NCBI RefSeq assembly: GCF_030406725.1
Contig: NZ_CP129107.1
Location: 1,054,001-1,118,000 of the forward strand
Direction of reading: 5' to 3'
Source: Alteriqipengyuania flavescens
GTDB lineage: Bacteria; Pseudomonadota; Alphaproteobacteria; Sphingomonadales; Sphingomonadaceae
DNA length: 64,000 nucleotides
Position numbers and translations under genes: made by a program. Every line of letters begins with the position of its first letter. Position 1 is the first letter of the stretch. Shown here piece after piece: positions 25,350-34,232 of this stretch. Below the pieces are notes generated by a model. That model saw nothing but the letters and a program-made list of their open reading frames with translations, did no database searches and was not told where the DNA came from.

Positions 25350-25865
25350 TTACTCGATGGCGAGCAGTTCCACTTTGAACAACAGCGTCGCGCCGCCCGG
25401 TATCGGGCCCTTGCCTTCCGGACCGTAGGCCAGCGTGGCGGGCGCGGCGAGCTCGATCGTGTCGCCCACGGCCATTTGCGGGATCGCCATCTGCCACGCC
25501 GGGATCAGCCGGCCGAGCGGGAAGTTGGCAGGCTCCCCCCGGTCATAGGAGCTGTCGAAGCCCGTGCCGTCGACGAAGGTGCCGGCGTAATGGACGGTGA
25601 CCGTGTCCGCGACGCTCGGCTTTTCGCCCACGCCGTCGCCCGCGATCCGCCGCCAGCGCAGGCCGCCGTCCATGACCGTCCAGCCGTCCGCAGATGTGCG
25701 CGAATGGAGCGCGGTCTGCTGCTGTTGCTGCCAGGCGATATCCTGCGAATAATCGGGCGCCCGGTCCTGCGCCAGGACCGCCGCCCCGCTCGCCGCGATG
25801 GCGAGGCCCAGCATGGCCAGCGTGGTGCGCATGGAAGAAGTGCTTTTGCGTTTGGTTCCGGTCAT
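25350..25865 (-). CDS. Secreted FKBP-type peptidyl-prolyl cis-trans isomerase
   Basis: A 171-residue protein: signal peptide (MRTTLAMLGLAIAASGAAVLA), a spacer rich in Gln, and an FKBP domain with TVTVHYAGTFVDGTGFDSSYDRG, the PLGRLIPAWQMAIPQMAVGD active-site stretch, and AYGPEGKGPIPGGATLLFKVEL. The family accelerates prolyl isomerisation during folding of exported proteins. The start at 25865 is chosen because its ATG overlaps the stop of the amidohydrolase gene (ATGA); an alternative ATG at 25832 would begin right at the signal peptide. Some FKBP active-site aromatics are changed, so catalysis is not certain. Confidence 0.9.
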   Translation of the reverse strand: MTGTKRKSTSSMRTTLAMLGLAIAASGAAVLAQDRAPDYSQDIAWQQQQQTALHSRTSADGWTVMDGGLRWRRIAGDGVGEKPSVADTVTVHYAGTFVDGTGFDSSYDRGEPANFPLGRLIPAWQMAIPQMAVGDTIELAAPATLAYGPEGKGPIPGGATLLFKVELLAIE

Positions 25866-27238
25866 CGGTCGTAGGCTTTCGGCAGGTCGCTTTCGTCGAG
25901 ATCGCGATAGCGGTCGCGCAGGCGCGTCTGGTGGTTCGTCAGCGGCTGGTCGATGCCGTCGATGAAGACGCGAGTCGGGCGGCTGGACAGCTCCAGCGGA
26001 TCGCCGTCCCAGATCACCACGTCCGCCACCGCGCCCGGTGCGAGCACGCCGTAGCGCCCGCCGACACCCGCGATCTGCGCCGGGATGGAGGTGATCGATG
26101 CCAGCGCCTCTCCCCACGTCAGCCCGGTGCGGCCCGGCACGCGGGCCAAGCTGACGAGGTTGCCGGCATATTGCGGGGCAAAGCGTGGCTGCTCCATGTC
26201 GGAATAGCTGCCGACCGCCACCGTCACCCCGGCATCGACCATGCGGCCGACATTGTCCTGCGTGGCGGCGAGCTGCTCGAAGCTGGACGGCAGGTCGTCG
26301 AGCGGGTCGGCGATCACCGGCACGCCCGCCGCCGCGATCTCCCTTGCCACCAGCCAGCCTTCGCTGACGCCGACGAGGACCAGGTCGAGCGCGGGGAATT
26401 CGCTTTTCAGCGCCAGCACGCTGCGGATATCGGCGGCCCGTTCGGCGCGGATGTAGAGCTGCTGCTGCCCGCTCACCACCGGCACCAGCGCGGCGGCATC
26501 GAAGCGGGACAGCAGCACATCGTCACGCTCCGCCTCGCTGTCGACCAGCCGCGGGTCGATCGGCACGTCGTCGCCCGTGTCGATACTGGCCGGGCGGCGG
26601 CGCGATCCGGAAATGCCCGACGCCTCGCCATATTGCCGTGCTTCACGCAGGGCATTGCGGAGCAGCGCATGCGCCGCCGGGCGCGACCCGCCCGCCAGCG
26701 CACCGCCGCGTTCGCCCAGTTCGATCATCTGGAAGGCGCGCGGCCGGACCACGGGCTCGGGATCGTCGCCGAGGTCGATGATCGCACCTTGGCCGGCAAA
26801 GATTGAACTGCCTGCGGTCCCGATGGCCGTGGCGCGGGTCACCCCGCCCGCGCGGCTGACCGCGACCTGCGTCGATGCCGGATTGATCGAGGTCGAGAAA
26901 TCGAGCGCCGCGCTGAAGGGCGAGCTTCGAGCAGACAGGTCGTTCGAATTGCTCACCCCGCTGACATCGTACAGGCCGAGGTCGGTGAGCGAGGCGAAGA
27001 TGCCGGGCGTGACCCAGCCCCCGCCCGCATCGACCACCGTGCCCGCCGGGGCGGCACCGCCGGCAGGACCGGCATAGGTCACGCGCCCGCCAGTGACGAC
27101 GACAATGCCGCCTTCGACCGGCTCCGACCCGTCACCCGTGGCGACGGTGGCGTTGGTGACGGTGAAATCCTGCGCGGCGAGCGAGCCTGCCGAAAGGGCA
27201 AGGCCGAGCGTGGCGGCGGCGGACAGCAGGTGCTTCAT
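25862..27238 (-). CDS. Amidohydrolase-like exported protein lacking metal ligands
   Basis: A 458-residue protein with a cleavable signal peptide (MKHLLSAAATLGLALSAGSLAAQD) and the overall amidohydrolase fold: N- and C-terminal beta-sandwich parts (GRVTYAG...; LAPGAVADVVIWDGDPLELSSRPTRVFIDG). The usual HxH after the first strand (as in the partner IDIHSHLG) is replaced by FASLTDLG, and the later metal His and Asp positions are also not His or Asp. So it is probably catalytically inactive. It overlaps the intact amidohydrolase gene by ATGA upstream, and the FKBP gene downstream, suggesting a structural or regulatory partner of the active enzyme. Confidence 0.85.
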   Translation of the reverse strand: MKHLLSAAATLGLALSAGSLAAQDFTVTNATVATGDGSEPVEGGIVVVTGGRVTYAGPAGGAAPAGTVVDAGGGWVTPGIFASLTDLGLYDVSGVSNSNDLSARSSPFSAALDFSTSINPASTQVAVSRAGGVTRATAIGTAGSSIFAGQGAIIDLGDDPEPVVRPRAFQMIELGERGGALAGGSRPAAHALLRNALREARQYGEASGISGSRRRPASIDTGDDVPIDPRLVDSEAERDDVLLSRFDAAALVPVVSGQQQLYIRAERAADIRSVLALKSEFPALDLVLVGVSEGWLVAREIAAAGVPVIADPLDDLPSSFEQLAATQDNVGRMVDAGVTVAVGSYSDMEQPRFAPQYAGNLVSLARVPGRTGLTWGEALASITSIPAQIAGVGGRYGVLAPGAVADVVIWDGDPLELSSRPTRVFIDGIDQPLTNHQTRLRDRYRDLDESDLPKAYDR

Positions 27239-28608
27239 TTCACGTCTCCTTCACCGGGCAGCCCAAGCTCGAAATCGCTCACCGGGCGCATCGCCGGATC
27301 GGCCGCGTCGAACAACAGGGCGCCGTCGATCCATACCCGCTCGGGCCGCGAATAGACGGAGAAGGGATTGCCGTTCCACAGCACCACGTCGGCCATCTTG
27401 CCCGTTTCCAGGCTGCCGGTCATCGCCTCGATCCCCATCGACCTGGCGGCGTTGTAGGTGATCCAGCGGATGCCTTCCGCATCGCTGATCTCGATGCCCA
27501 TGCGGCGCCCGTCGGTTAACGCCTTGGCAGCTTCCTGGTTCAGGCGCTGGATGCCGTTCGCATCGTCGGAGTGGATGACCACGCAGGCACCCTGGTTGTA
27601 GAGCAGGGCCGCGTTTTCCGGGATCCCGTCGAGCGATTCCATCTTGAAACCCCACCAGTCGGCCCAGATCGCGCTGCAGACGTCGTTCTCGCGCAGCAGG
27701 TCGCTGATCTTGTAGGCTTCTACCGCATGGTGGAAGGCGCTGACACGGTAGCCCGCTTCTTTTGCCATATCGAGCACCAGCGCCATTTCATCGGCGCGGT
27801 AGCAGTGGTTGTGGACGAGGATTTCGCCGTCGAGCACGCCGGCCAGGGTTTCCATTTCGAGATTGCGTTTCTCGCGCTTGCCCTCTGCCCATTCCCTGGC
27901 TGCGGCCCACTTCGCGCGGTTGGTCGCGAAATTGCCCATGCGGGTGGAAGGCTGGCGGCCTCGGCTGCCGTAGACGCGCTTGGGGTTTTCGCCGCATGCC
28001 ATCTTGAAGCCATAGGGCGCGCCGGGAAATTTCATTCCCTGCACCGTGCGGCTGGGGACATTCTTTAGCGTGACCGAGCGCCCGCCCATGAGGTTGGCGG
28101 AGCCGGGCAGGATTTGAAGCGACGTGATGCCGCCGTTGGCGAGCGCGCGGCTGAAGCCCGGGTCCTGCGGCCAGACCGAATGTTCGGCCCAAACGTCGGC
28201 GGTGATGGGGGAAGTGGCCTCGTTCCCGTCGCTCTGCGCGGACACGCCGGGGCTGGGATAGACGCCGAGGTGCGAATGGATGTCGATGATGCCGGGGGTC
28301 ACGTATTTGCCCGTCCCGTCGATGCGGGTGTAGCCGGCCGGGATGGCGAGCGAGGCGTCGCCCACGGCCACAACCTCACCATCGGCGAACAGGACCGTGC
28401 CGCCATCGATCTGGTTGCCCGCCCCGTCGAGGATAGTCGCCCCCACGATCGCGGTCGGCGTGCCGGGATAGGCGGAATAGGTGCTGGCGAACGGCACTTC
28501 GGCCGGCGCGTCTGCGGTTTCCGCCTCCTCGCCCGTTCCGGTCGTTGCGCAGCCCGCGAGCGCGAATGCAGCCAGTGCCGCGAAGCCTGTCCTGAGGCCT
28601 GTGGTCAT
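27235..28608 (-). CDS. Metal-dependent amidohydrolase, lipoprotein
   Basis: A 457-residue hydrolase of the imidazolonepropionase/dipeptidase-like amidohydrolase group. The start ATG at 28608 follows a GGGGGGAA ribosome site and begins a lipoprotein signal with lipobox LAGC. Metal-site elements are visible: IDIHSHLG (HxH), ILVHNHCYRADEM, SAFHHAVEAY and VVIHSDDA. The C-terminal MADVVLWNGNPFSVYSRPERVWIDG is the usual closing beta-strand block. It lies directly next to a POT peptide importer, which suggests a peptide or dipeptide substrate outside the cytoplasm. Coupled by ATGA to a catalytically empty homologue. Confidence 0.9.
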   Translation of the reverse strand: MTTGLRTGFAALAAFALAGCATTGTGEEAETADAPAEVPFASTYSAYPGTPTAIVGATILDGAGNQIDGGTVLFADGEVVAVGDASLAIPAGYTRIDGTGKYVTPGIIDIHSHLGVYPSPGVSAQSDGNEATSPITADVWAEHSVWPQDPGFSRALANGGITSLQILPGSANLMGGRSVTLKNVPSRTVQGMKFPGAPYGFKMACGENPKRVYGSRGRQPSTRMGNFATNRAKWAAAREWAEGKREKRNLEMETLAGVLDGEILVHNHCYRADEMALVLDMAKEAGYRVSAFHHAVEAYKISDLLRENDVCSAIWADWWGFKMESLDGIPENAALLYNQGACVVIHSDDANGIQRLNQEAAKALTDGRRMGIEISDAEGIRWITYNAARSMGIEAMTGSLETGKMADVVLWNGNPFSVYSRPERVWIDGALLFDAADPAMRPVSDFELGLPGEGDVK

Positions 28609-28682
28609 GGTTCCCCCCATCGGAAATGTCGGTCCTGCAGATGCAAAGGGCGGGACCCTGCCGGACCCCGCCCCCTCATCAA

Positions 28683-30440
28683 TCAATTCGGCTTGGTGGC
28701 CGGGTGGATGCCCGCGCCCTGCGGTTCGCCCGGACCTTCGGCCTGGCCTTCCAGGTCGTCGCCCAAGTTGTCGTCTGCCAGCGTATCGAGATGCATCAGC
28801 TTCTTGATGAAGGGGCTGACGACCATCACGCCGACACCGATCCCGATGGCCCACCAGCCGACCGAGGAGTAAACGTCGAGCACGACCTGCTTGCCCGCTT
28901 CTTCGCCCACGCCTTCCGCGCCGGTTGCTGCCGCGATCAGGCCGGCGGCGAAGTTGCCGGTGGCCGAAGCGAAGAACCACGTGCCCATGATGAGCGATGC
29001 GATCTGCGCCGGAGCCAGCCGGTTCATGGCCGACAGGCCGACCGGCGACAGGCACAATTCGCCGGTCGTGTGGAGCAGGTAGATCAGGAAGATGAAGATC
29101 ACCGGCACCGGCACGTCGATGCCCACCGACTGCGCGCCCCAGACCAGGACCAGGAAGCCGAGCCCGACCTGGATAACGCCCAGGCCGAACTTGAACGGGG
29201 TCGAAGGTTCGATGCCCTTGCGCCCCATCACGGTCCACAGCGTGGCGAACACCGGTGCCAGCAGGATAATGTAGATGGCGTTGATCGACTGGAATACCGA
29301 TGCCGGCACGCCGCCGCGGTCGACATGGCGATCGGTGAACAGGTTGAGGCTGGAACCGGCCTGTTCGAACAGCGCCCAGAAGATGATCGACACGAAGATC
29401 AGGAACATCGCCGCGACGATCCGGTCGCGGTCATGGTCGGTCTTGGCGATCATCTGCAAGATCATCACGCTCAGCACGCCGCCTGCGCCGATCGTCGCGG
29501 GCAGCTGCCAGCCGGCATTGCCTTGCGAAACGAAGAACATCGACACGATCAGCAAGGCGCTGAGACCGACGAACGAATAGAACGCAGCCGAAGGTGCAGC
29601 GTTGTAGTTTCCGTAAGGCAGCTGGAACACCGCGATCGAAAGGACGTAGCAAACGAGCGCCGCGCCGAAGGTGCCGAGGAAGACGCCGACCGCGTCCTGG
29701 TTCTGGATGGCGATCCAGCACAATGCCACCATCAGCAGGCCGACGAGGTAGACGCTCATCTCCTTGCTCTTGGCCAGAGCCTTCGGCGGCTCGCCGCGAC
29801 CGAGAAGCAGGCCCTTGCCGAGCACGAAGACGATCAGGCCGGCGAGCATGCCGATACCTGCAAGACCGAAGCCATAGGCCCAGCCATAGGTTTCGCCGAT
29901 ATAGCCGCACAGCAGGGAGCCGATGGCCGCACCAAGGTTAATGCCCATGTAGAAGATGGTGTAGGCACCGTCACGCCGCACGTCGGTGCGGGGGTACAGC
30001 TGACCCACGATGACCGAGATGTTGGCCTTCAGGAATCCGGAGCCGACGATGATGAGCGCCAGCGCCAGCCAGAAGACGTAAATGACCGGATTATCGGCAT
30101 TGCCTGCTCCCGGCTCGCCTTCGAAGGCCATGAAGAAATGGCCCAGGGTCAGCAGGACCGCGCCGAACAGCACCGCCTTGCGTTGCCCCAGGTACCGGTC
30201 GGCCAGATAGCCGCCGACCACCGGCGTGATGTAGACCAGTGCCGTGTAGGCGCCGTAGATGATGCCCGCGTCGCTATCCGAAAACAGCCAGTGTTTGGTC
30301 AGGTAGAAAATCAGCAGGGCACGCATGCCGTAGTAGGAGAAACGCTCCCACATCTCGGCGAAGAAGAGGACGAAAAGCCCCTTCGGATGCCCCAGGAAAG
30401 TGCCCGCCGAATCTCCGTGCGGTAGCGATTGCGATGCCAT
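28683..30440 (-). CDS. Proton-dependent oligopeptide transporter (POT/PTR2 family)
   Basis: A 585-residue inner-membrane symporter for di- and tripeptides. The N-terminal signature FFAEMWERFSYYGMRALLIFYL contains the ExxER motif used for proton coupling; about 14 hydrophobic helices follow, with the family's GGYLADRYLGQR loop and later the GELCLSPVGLSAMNRLAP segment (PTR2 signature). Divergent from the GntR-type regulator and co-directional with the two exported amidohydrolases and FKBP, forming a peptide-utilisation block (about 75 bp between POT stop and the amidohydrolase start). Confidence 0.95.
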   Translation of the reverse strand: MASQSLPHGDSAGTFLGHPKGLFVLFFAEMWERFSYYGMRALLIFYLTKHWLFSDSDAGIIYGAYTALVYITPVVGGYLADRYLGQRKAVLFGAVLLTLGHFFMAFEGEPGAGNADNPVIYVFWLALALIIVGSGFLKANISVIVGQLYPRTDVRRDGAYTIFYMGINLGAAIGSLLCGYIGETYGWAYGFGLAGIGMLAGLIVFVLGKGLLLGRGEPPKALAKSKEMSVYLVGLLMVALCWIAIQNQDAVGVFLGTFGAALVCYVLSIAVFQLPYGNYNAAPSAAFYSFVGLSALLIVSMFFVSQGNAGWQLPATIGAGGVLSVMILQMIAKTDHDRDRIVAAMFLIFVSIIFWALFEQAGSSLNLFTDRHVDRGGVPASVFQSINAIYIILLAPVFATLWTVMGRKGIEPSTPFKFGLGVIQVGLGFLVLVWGAQSVGIDVPVPVIFIFLIYLLHTTGELCLSPVGLSAMNRLAPAQIASLIMGTWFFASATGNFAAGLIAAATGAEGVGEEAGKQVVLDVYSSVGWWAIGIGVGVMVVSPFIKKLMHLDTLADDNLGDDLEGQAEGPGEPQGAGIHPATKPN

Positions 30441-30506
30441 CGAATAATCCCTCTTGTCCCTGTCGGGTGCAGCGCTGTCCCGCGCCGTTCCCCGTGGAAA
30501 GCGCGC

Positions 30507-30534
30507 ACCCTAGCGGATGAATCGGCGCTGTGAA
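30507..30534 (-). promoter_or_regulatory. Possible promoter of the POT transporter gene
   Basis: Minus-strand TTCACA (30529-30534) and TAGGGT (30507-30512) with a 16-base spacer, about 65 bp before the transporter ATG. Matches to consensus are moderate. It lies in the divergent region shared with the GntR-type regulator gene. Confidence 0.3.
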
Positions 30535-30717
30535 GCGACAAGTTGCAGACGAAACCGCCTTTCTGTGACCTGAAGGAGCCGCCGCCGTGTAACCGCGATG
30601 GCGTGGGAACTCTTGACGCGCTGCGCCGTATTATGGCACTGAAACACCTTGCGGCCGGCGGATTGGGCCATGGTCGCGCAAGAAATCGGTCGGGTTACCG
30701 GCCGATCGGGGACCGAC

Positions 30718-31059
30718 ATGAACCAAGCCAACCGACCCGTATACCTGCGCCTTCGCGACCTGATCGCCGCCGCGATCATCGAAGGCCGCTACGAGGAGGG
30801 TGCGATGCTCCCGTCCGTCCGCGCCTTCGCGGCGGAGCAGGGGGCGAACCCGCTGACGGTGGCCAAGGCCTACCAGCAGTTCCAGAACGATGGGTTGGTC
30901 GAGGTGCAGCGTGGGGTCGGCATGTTCGTGGTTTCGGGCGCGGCCAGCCGCCTGCGGGCGCGCGAGCGCGACGAGTTCCTGTCCGAAGAGTGGCCGGATA
31001 TCCGCGCGCGGATGGAACGGCTCGGGATCGCGGCCAGCGACCTGCTCGCCGATTGCTGA
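30718..31059 (+). CDS. GntR-family transcriptional regulator, YtrA-like short form
   Basis: A 113-residue regulator consisting of the GntR winged helix-turn-helix (PVYLRLRDLIAAAIIEGRY, LPSVRAFAAEQGANPLTVAKAYQQFQNDGLVEVQRGVGMFV) and a short C-terminal tail, the YtrA-type arrangement. The start ATG at 30718 has GGGGA six bases upstream; the frame is open further upstream without coding signs. It is transcribed divergently from the POT gene, so it may control that operon; YtrA-type repressors often regulate adjacent membrane transporters. The effector is unknown. Confidence 0.85.
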   Translation: MNQANRPVYLRLRDLIAAAIIEGRYEEGAMLPSVRAFAAEQGANPLTVAKAYQQFQNDGLVEVQRGVGMFVVSGAASRLRARERDEFLSEEWPDIRARMERLGIAASDLLADC

Positions 31060-31206
31060 TCGGCCCCCTGGCCTAATTTAACAATTCATGCTGCAAGGTT
31101 GCCCCGTGCGCCCGCGTCTGGCAAGGAAAGCCAGGCGCGCAGGATTCGACAGCCGCTTATAAACAGGCGAAAAAAGCGGTTTCGTGGTCAACTCAAGGGG
31201 TGTGAC

Positions 31207-31488
31207 ATGATCAGATCGGAACTCATTCAGGCCCTCGCCGACGACAACCCCGATTTGCGCCACGAGGAAGTCGAGCAGGTGGTCGAGCTCTTCTTCGACG
31301 AAATCAGCGCACGGCTGGCCGAAGGCGGCCGGGTCGAATTGCGCGGCTTCGGTGCCTTTTCCACGCGCGAGCGCGAGGCCCGCAAGGGCCGCAATCCGCG
31401 CACGGGCGAGGAAGTGGACGTCGCCGCCAAGCGCGTGCCGTTCTTCAAGCCCGGCAAGGATATGCGCGAACGCCTCAACCGCGACTGA
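31207..31488 (+). CDS. ihfB: Integration host factor beta subunit / HU-family DNA-bending protein
   Basis: A 93-residue histone-like protein that bends DNA as a heterodimer with IHF alpha. The sequence has the IHF-beta pattern [46 protein letters not shown] and [15 protein letters not shown], including the DNA-intercalating proline loop GRNPRTG. An AAGGGG lies seven bases before the ATG. It is monocistronic here, with tRNA-Leu 72 bp downstream. Confidence 0.93.
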   Translation: MIRSELIQALADDNPDLRHEEVEQVVELFFDEISARLAEGGRVELRGFGAFSTREREARKGRNPRTGEEVDVAAKRVPFFKPGKDMRERLNRD

Positions 31489-31560
31489 CCGCGGTTTCCC
31501 GGCTCTCTATCATTGCCATCGTTGTGGCGGCGCCGCAGCCGCGCTAGGCGCTGCGAAGAC

Positions 31561-31645
31561 GCGGGCGTGGCGGAATGGTAGACGCCGGGGACTTAAAATC
31601 CCCTGAGCCTTGCTCGTGTGGGTTCGAGTCCCACCGCCCGCACCA
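31561..31645 (+). tRNA. tRNA-Leu (UAA)
   Basis: An 85-base tRNA with encoded CCA. The acceptor stem GCGGGCG (31561-31567) pairs with CGCCCGC (31635-31641), followed by discriminator A and CCA. The anticodon stem GGGGA/TCCCC encloses the loop CTTAAAA with anticodon TAA at 31594-31596. The long variable arm (type II) fits leucine. The TpsiC arm GGTTCGAGTCC is standard. Confidence 0.96.
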
Positions 31646-31690
31646 GTTTCAACTAGAGAAAACCATCCGGGGGATGGTTTCCGTTGAAAC
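31646..31690 (+). repeat. Nested perfect inverted repeats after tRNA-Leu
   Basis: Two nested palindromic pairs: the outer arms GTTTCAAC (31646-31653) and GTTGAAAC (31683-31690), the inner arms AAACCATCC (31660-31668) and GGATGGTTT (31672-31680) with a GGG loop. Together they could fold as one long hairpin directly after the CCA end. There is no T-tract, so this may be a processing or structural element rather than a classic terminator. Confidence 0.55.
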
Positions 31691-31908
31691 TCCCGAGCGA
31701 AGCGAAGGTGCGCCAACCTTGATTTTGGCACCCCTATCGGCCCAGCAGTCCCAGGCAAAGCCAAGCCCAGCCAACGCATCGCCGACTCCCGTCCGCACCC
31801 GCACTAGGTAGTTCCCCCAAACCCTTCCGCCGCCGCTTTTTAGCCAATCCGCGCCCAGACCTCTGCGTGTCGCCAATCTTCCGGCGATCAGGAAACGGGG
31901 ACGACAGA

Positions 31909-32553
31909 ATGGGGCAGGCCTGGCAGCTACCGATCATCGACGAGGGACAGGACGTGGACCGGCACAGGGCCTCGCACGCCCATCCTCACGCTCCGCATCC
32001 CGAAGAACGCCGCGCCAAGCCGCGCCAGACGATGCTGATCCGCAGCGCCAAGCTGGTCATCGGCGCGCGCGAATATCTCTGCGTCATCCGCGACGTTTCC
32101 GAAAAGGGCATCTCGCTGCGCGTCTTCCACGATATCCCGAAGGCGGACACGCTGGAGCTGGTGCTCGGCAACGGGGACCGGTTCAAGCTGACGCCCGTCA
32201 GGCGCGAACCGATGCTGCTGGCATGCGAATTCGTCGGCAAGCCGGACGTCACCCGCATCGTGGAGGAGCCGAGCCGTTATCGCCGCCGGCAAACCCGGCT
32301 GGCGGTCACGCTGCCGGTCACGGTAGAGGGCATCTTCGGCAGCGAGATGGCGCTCATCACCAATATCTCGCAGCAGGGTGCGCGGCTGGAATGCGAACGG
32401 CGATTGCCGGTCCACAGCCGTATCCGCATAGGCGCAAGGGGCCTGCCCGAGCTGGACGCCAATGTGTGTTGGTCGCACAGCCGGGCGGCGGGCGTGACGT
32501 TCGAAAACTATCTCCGCTTCGAGGAATTCGCCCAGCTCGTCGCCGCGATCTGA
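31909..32553 (+). CDS. PilZ-domain protein, two tandem domains
   Basis: A 214-residue soluble protein. The first PilZ-like unit (about residues 34-100) begins EERRAKPRQTMLIRSAKL, with VIRDVSEKGISLRV; the second (about 120-210) begins RYRRRQTRLAVTLPVTVEG with ITNISQQGARLE. The RxxxR plus D/NxSxxG pattern binds cyclic-di-GMP; the second copy has it as RYRRR...NISQQG. The ATG at 31909 is chosen over an upstream GTG because a GGGGA lies at good spacing. A role in surface or motility control is inferred from the family. Confidence 0.8.
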   Translation: MGQAWQLPIIDEGQDVDRHRASHAHPHAPHPEERRAKPRQTMLIRSAKLVIGAREYLCVIRDVSEKGISLRVFHDIPKADTLELVLGNGDRFKLTPVRREPMLLACEFVGKPDVTRIVEEPSRYRRRQTRLAVTLPVTVEGIFGSEMALITNISQQGARLECERRLPVHSRIRIGARGLPELDANVCWSHSRAAGVTFENYLRFEEFAQLVAAI

Positions 32554-32632
32554 CCGCGGTTTAACCATTGGATAACCATTTTCCTTCACTCCCGACCAAG
32601 ACATCCGGACAGGTTGGCCAACGGGGGCAGGA

Positions 32633-34222
32633 ATGGCAGCGGGAACGCGCAAGAACAGCGGTGAAATCGAAGTTGACGTGGCGATCGTGGGGGCTGGTCC
32701 CGCGGGGCTGACCGCCGGATACCTCCTCACCAAGGCCGGCAAGTCGGTCGCGATCATCGAGAAGGACGCGCATTACGTCGGCGGCATCAGCCGCACGGTG
32801 GAGCACGACGGCTATCGCTTCGACATCGGCGGCCACCGGTTCTTTTCGAAAAGCGCTGCTGTCGTGGATCTGTGGGACGAAATCCTGCCCGATGATTTCA
32901 TCCAGCGCCCGCGGATGAGCCGCATCTATTACGAGGGCAAGTTCTACAGCTACCCGCTGCGCGCCTTCGAAGCGCTGCGCAACCTGGGCCTGTGGCGCTC
33001 GACCGTCTGCATGGCGAGCTACCTCAGGTACAAGCTCTTCCCGATCAAGGACATCCGCAGTTTCGAGGACTGGACCACCAACCAGTTCGGCCGCAAGCTC
33101 TATTCGATCTTCTTCAAGACCTACACTGAGAAGGTGTGGGGCATGCCCTGCGACGAAATGAGCGCGGACTGGGCGGCGCAGCGGATCAAGGGCCTGAGCC
33201 TGTGGAGCGCGGTGGTCGACGGGCTGAAGCGCAGCCTCGGCCTCAACAAGAAACCGAATGACGGGATGGGTGCCAAGACCCTGCTCGAAAGCTTCCGCTA
33301 CCCGCGCCAGGGCCCCGGCATGATGTGGGAAGCCGCGCGCGACAAGATCGTGGCGAGCGGCAAGGGCGAGGTCCTGATGGGCCACGCGCTGAAGCAGCTA
33401 GCCAGTGATGGCGAAGGCGGCTGGCGCATGACCGCCAGCGGTGCGGATGGCGAGAAGATTATCCGCGCGAAACACGCGATCAGCAGCGCGCCGATGCGCG
33501 AGCTCGCCGCGCGCCTGCATCCGCTGCCCGACACGACGCTCAATGGCTCGAAGCTGAAATACCGCGACTTCCTCACCGTCGCGCTGATGGTGGAAGGCGA
33601 GGACCTTTTCCCCGACAACTGGATCTACATCCACGACAGCAAGGCGCAGGTCGGCCGGGTGCAGAACTTCCGCAGCTGGTCGCCCGAAATGGTGCCGGAC
33701 GAGAAAATGGCCTGCGTCGGCCTCGAATATTTCTGTTTCGAGGGGGACGGCCTGTGGGAAATGGACGACGGCGATCTCGTTGCGCTCGCGACCCGCGAGA
33801 TGGACATGCTCGGCCTGCTCGACCCCAAGAAGGTCAAGGGCGGCGCGGTGGTGCGGCAGGAAAAGGCCTATCCCGTCTATGACGAGGATTATGCAGCGAA
33901 CGTCGCCGCGATGCGCGCCGAGCTGGAGGACAGGTTTCCGACGCTGCACCTGGTGGGCCGCAACGGCATGCACCGCTACAACAATCAGGACCACGCGATG
34001 ATGACCGCGATGCTGACGGTGGAGAACATCCTCGCCGACCGCCGCGTGTACGACATCTGGTGCGTGAACGAGGATGCCGAGTATCACGAGGCCGGTGACG
34101 AAGGCGCCGAGAAGGCTCTACCAGCCCGCGAGACGGTGAGCGAGGACCAGGCCGCCGCACTCAATTCCATGCGCGACGTGCCGGAGCGGGTGAAGCCCGC
34201 TGCGGGTAGCAAGGCCGCCTGA
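32633..34222 (+). CDS. FAD/NAD(P)-dependent oxidoreductase, UDP-galactopyranose mutase-like
   Basis: A 529-residue flavoprotein with an N-terminal dinucleotide-binding motif VAIVGAGPAGLTAGYLLTKAGKSVAIIEK. The GGISRTVEHDGYRFDIGGHRFFSK segment and the later TYTEKVWGMPCDEMSADWAAQRIKGLSL match the amine-oxidase-like/UDP-galactopyranose-mutase-like family used in surface polysaccharide synthesis. It is followed by GtrA and a polytopic glycosyltransferase-like gene (10-base gap, then ATGA overlap), so the block probably makes or transfers a sugar for the cell envelope. Exact reaction not determined. Confidence 0.82.
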   Translation: MAAGTRKNSGEIEVDVAIVGAGPAGLTAGYLLTKAGKSVAIIEKDAHYVGGISRTVEHDGYRFDIGGHRFFSKSAAVVDLWDEILPDDFIQRPRMSRIYYEGKFYSYPLRAFEALRNLGLWRSTVCMASYLRYKLFPIKDIRSFEDWTTNQFGRKLYSIFFKTYTEKVWGMPCDEMSADWAAQRIKGLSLWSAVVDGLKRSLGLNKKPNDGMGAKTLLESFRYPRQGPGMMWEAARDKIVASGKGEVLMGHALKQLASDGEGGWRMTASGADGEKIIRAKHAISSAPMRELAARLHPLPDTTLNGSKLKYRDFLTVALMVEGEDLFPDNWIYIHDSKAQVGRVQNFRSWSPEMVPDEKMACVGLEYFCFEGDGLWEMDDGDLVALATREMDMLGLLDPKKVKGGAVVRQEKAYPVYDEDYAANVAAMRAELEDRFPTLHLVGRNGMHRYNNQDHAMMTAMLTVENILADRRVYDIWCVNEDAEYHEAGDEGAEKALPARETVSEDQAAALNSMRDVPERVKPAAGSKAA

Positions 34223-34232
34223 CGAAACCGCC

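Noticed and set aside
30613-30634. TTGACG and TATTAT upstream of the GntR gene as promoter
   Set aside because: Spacer is only 10 bases, too short for sigma-70.
31646-31690. Considered a rho-independent terminator of tRNA-Leu
   Set aside because: Strong stems but no T-tract on either strand; kept as a repeat instead.
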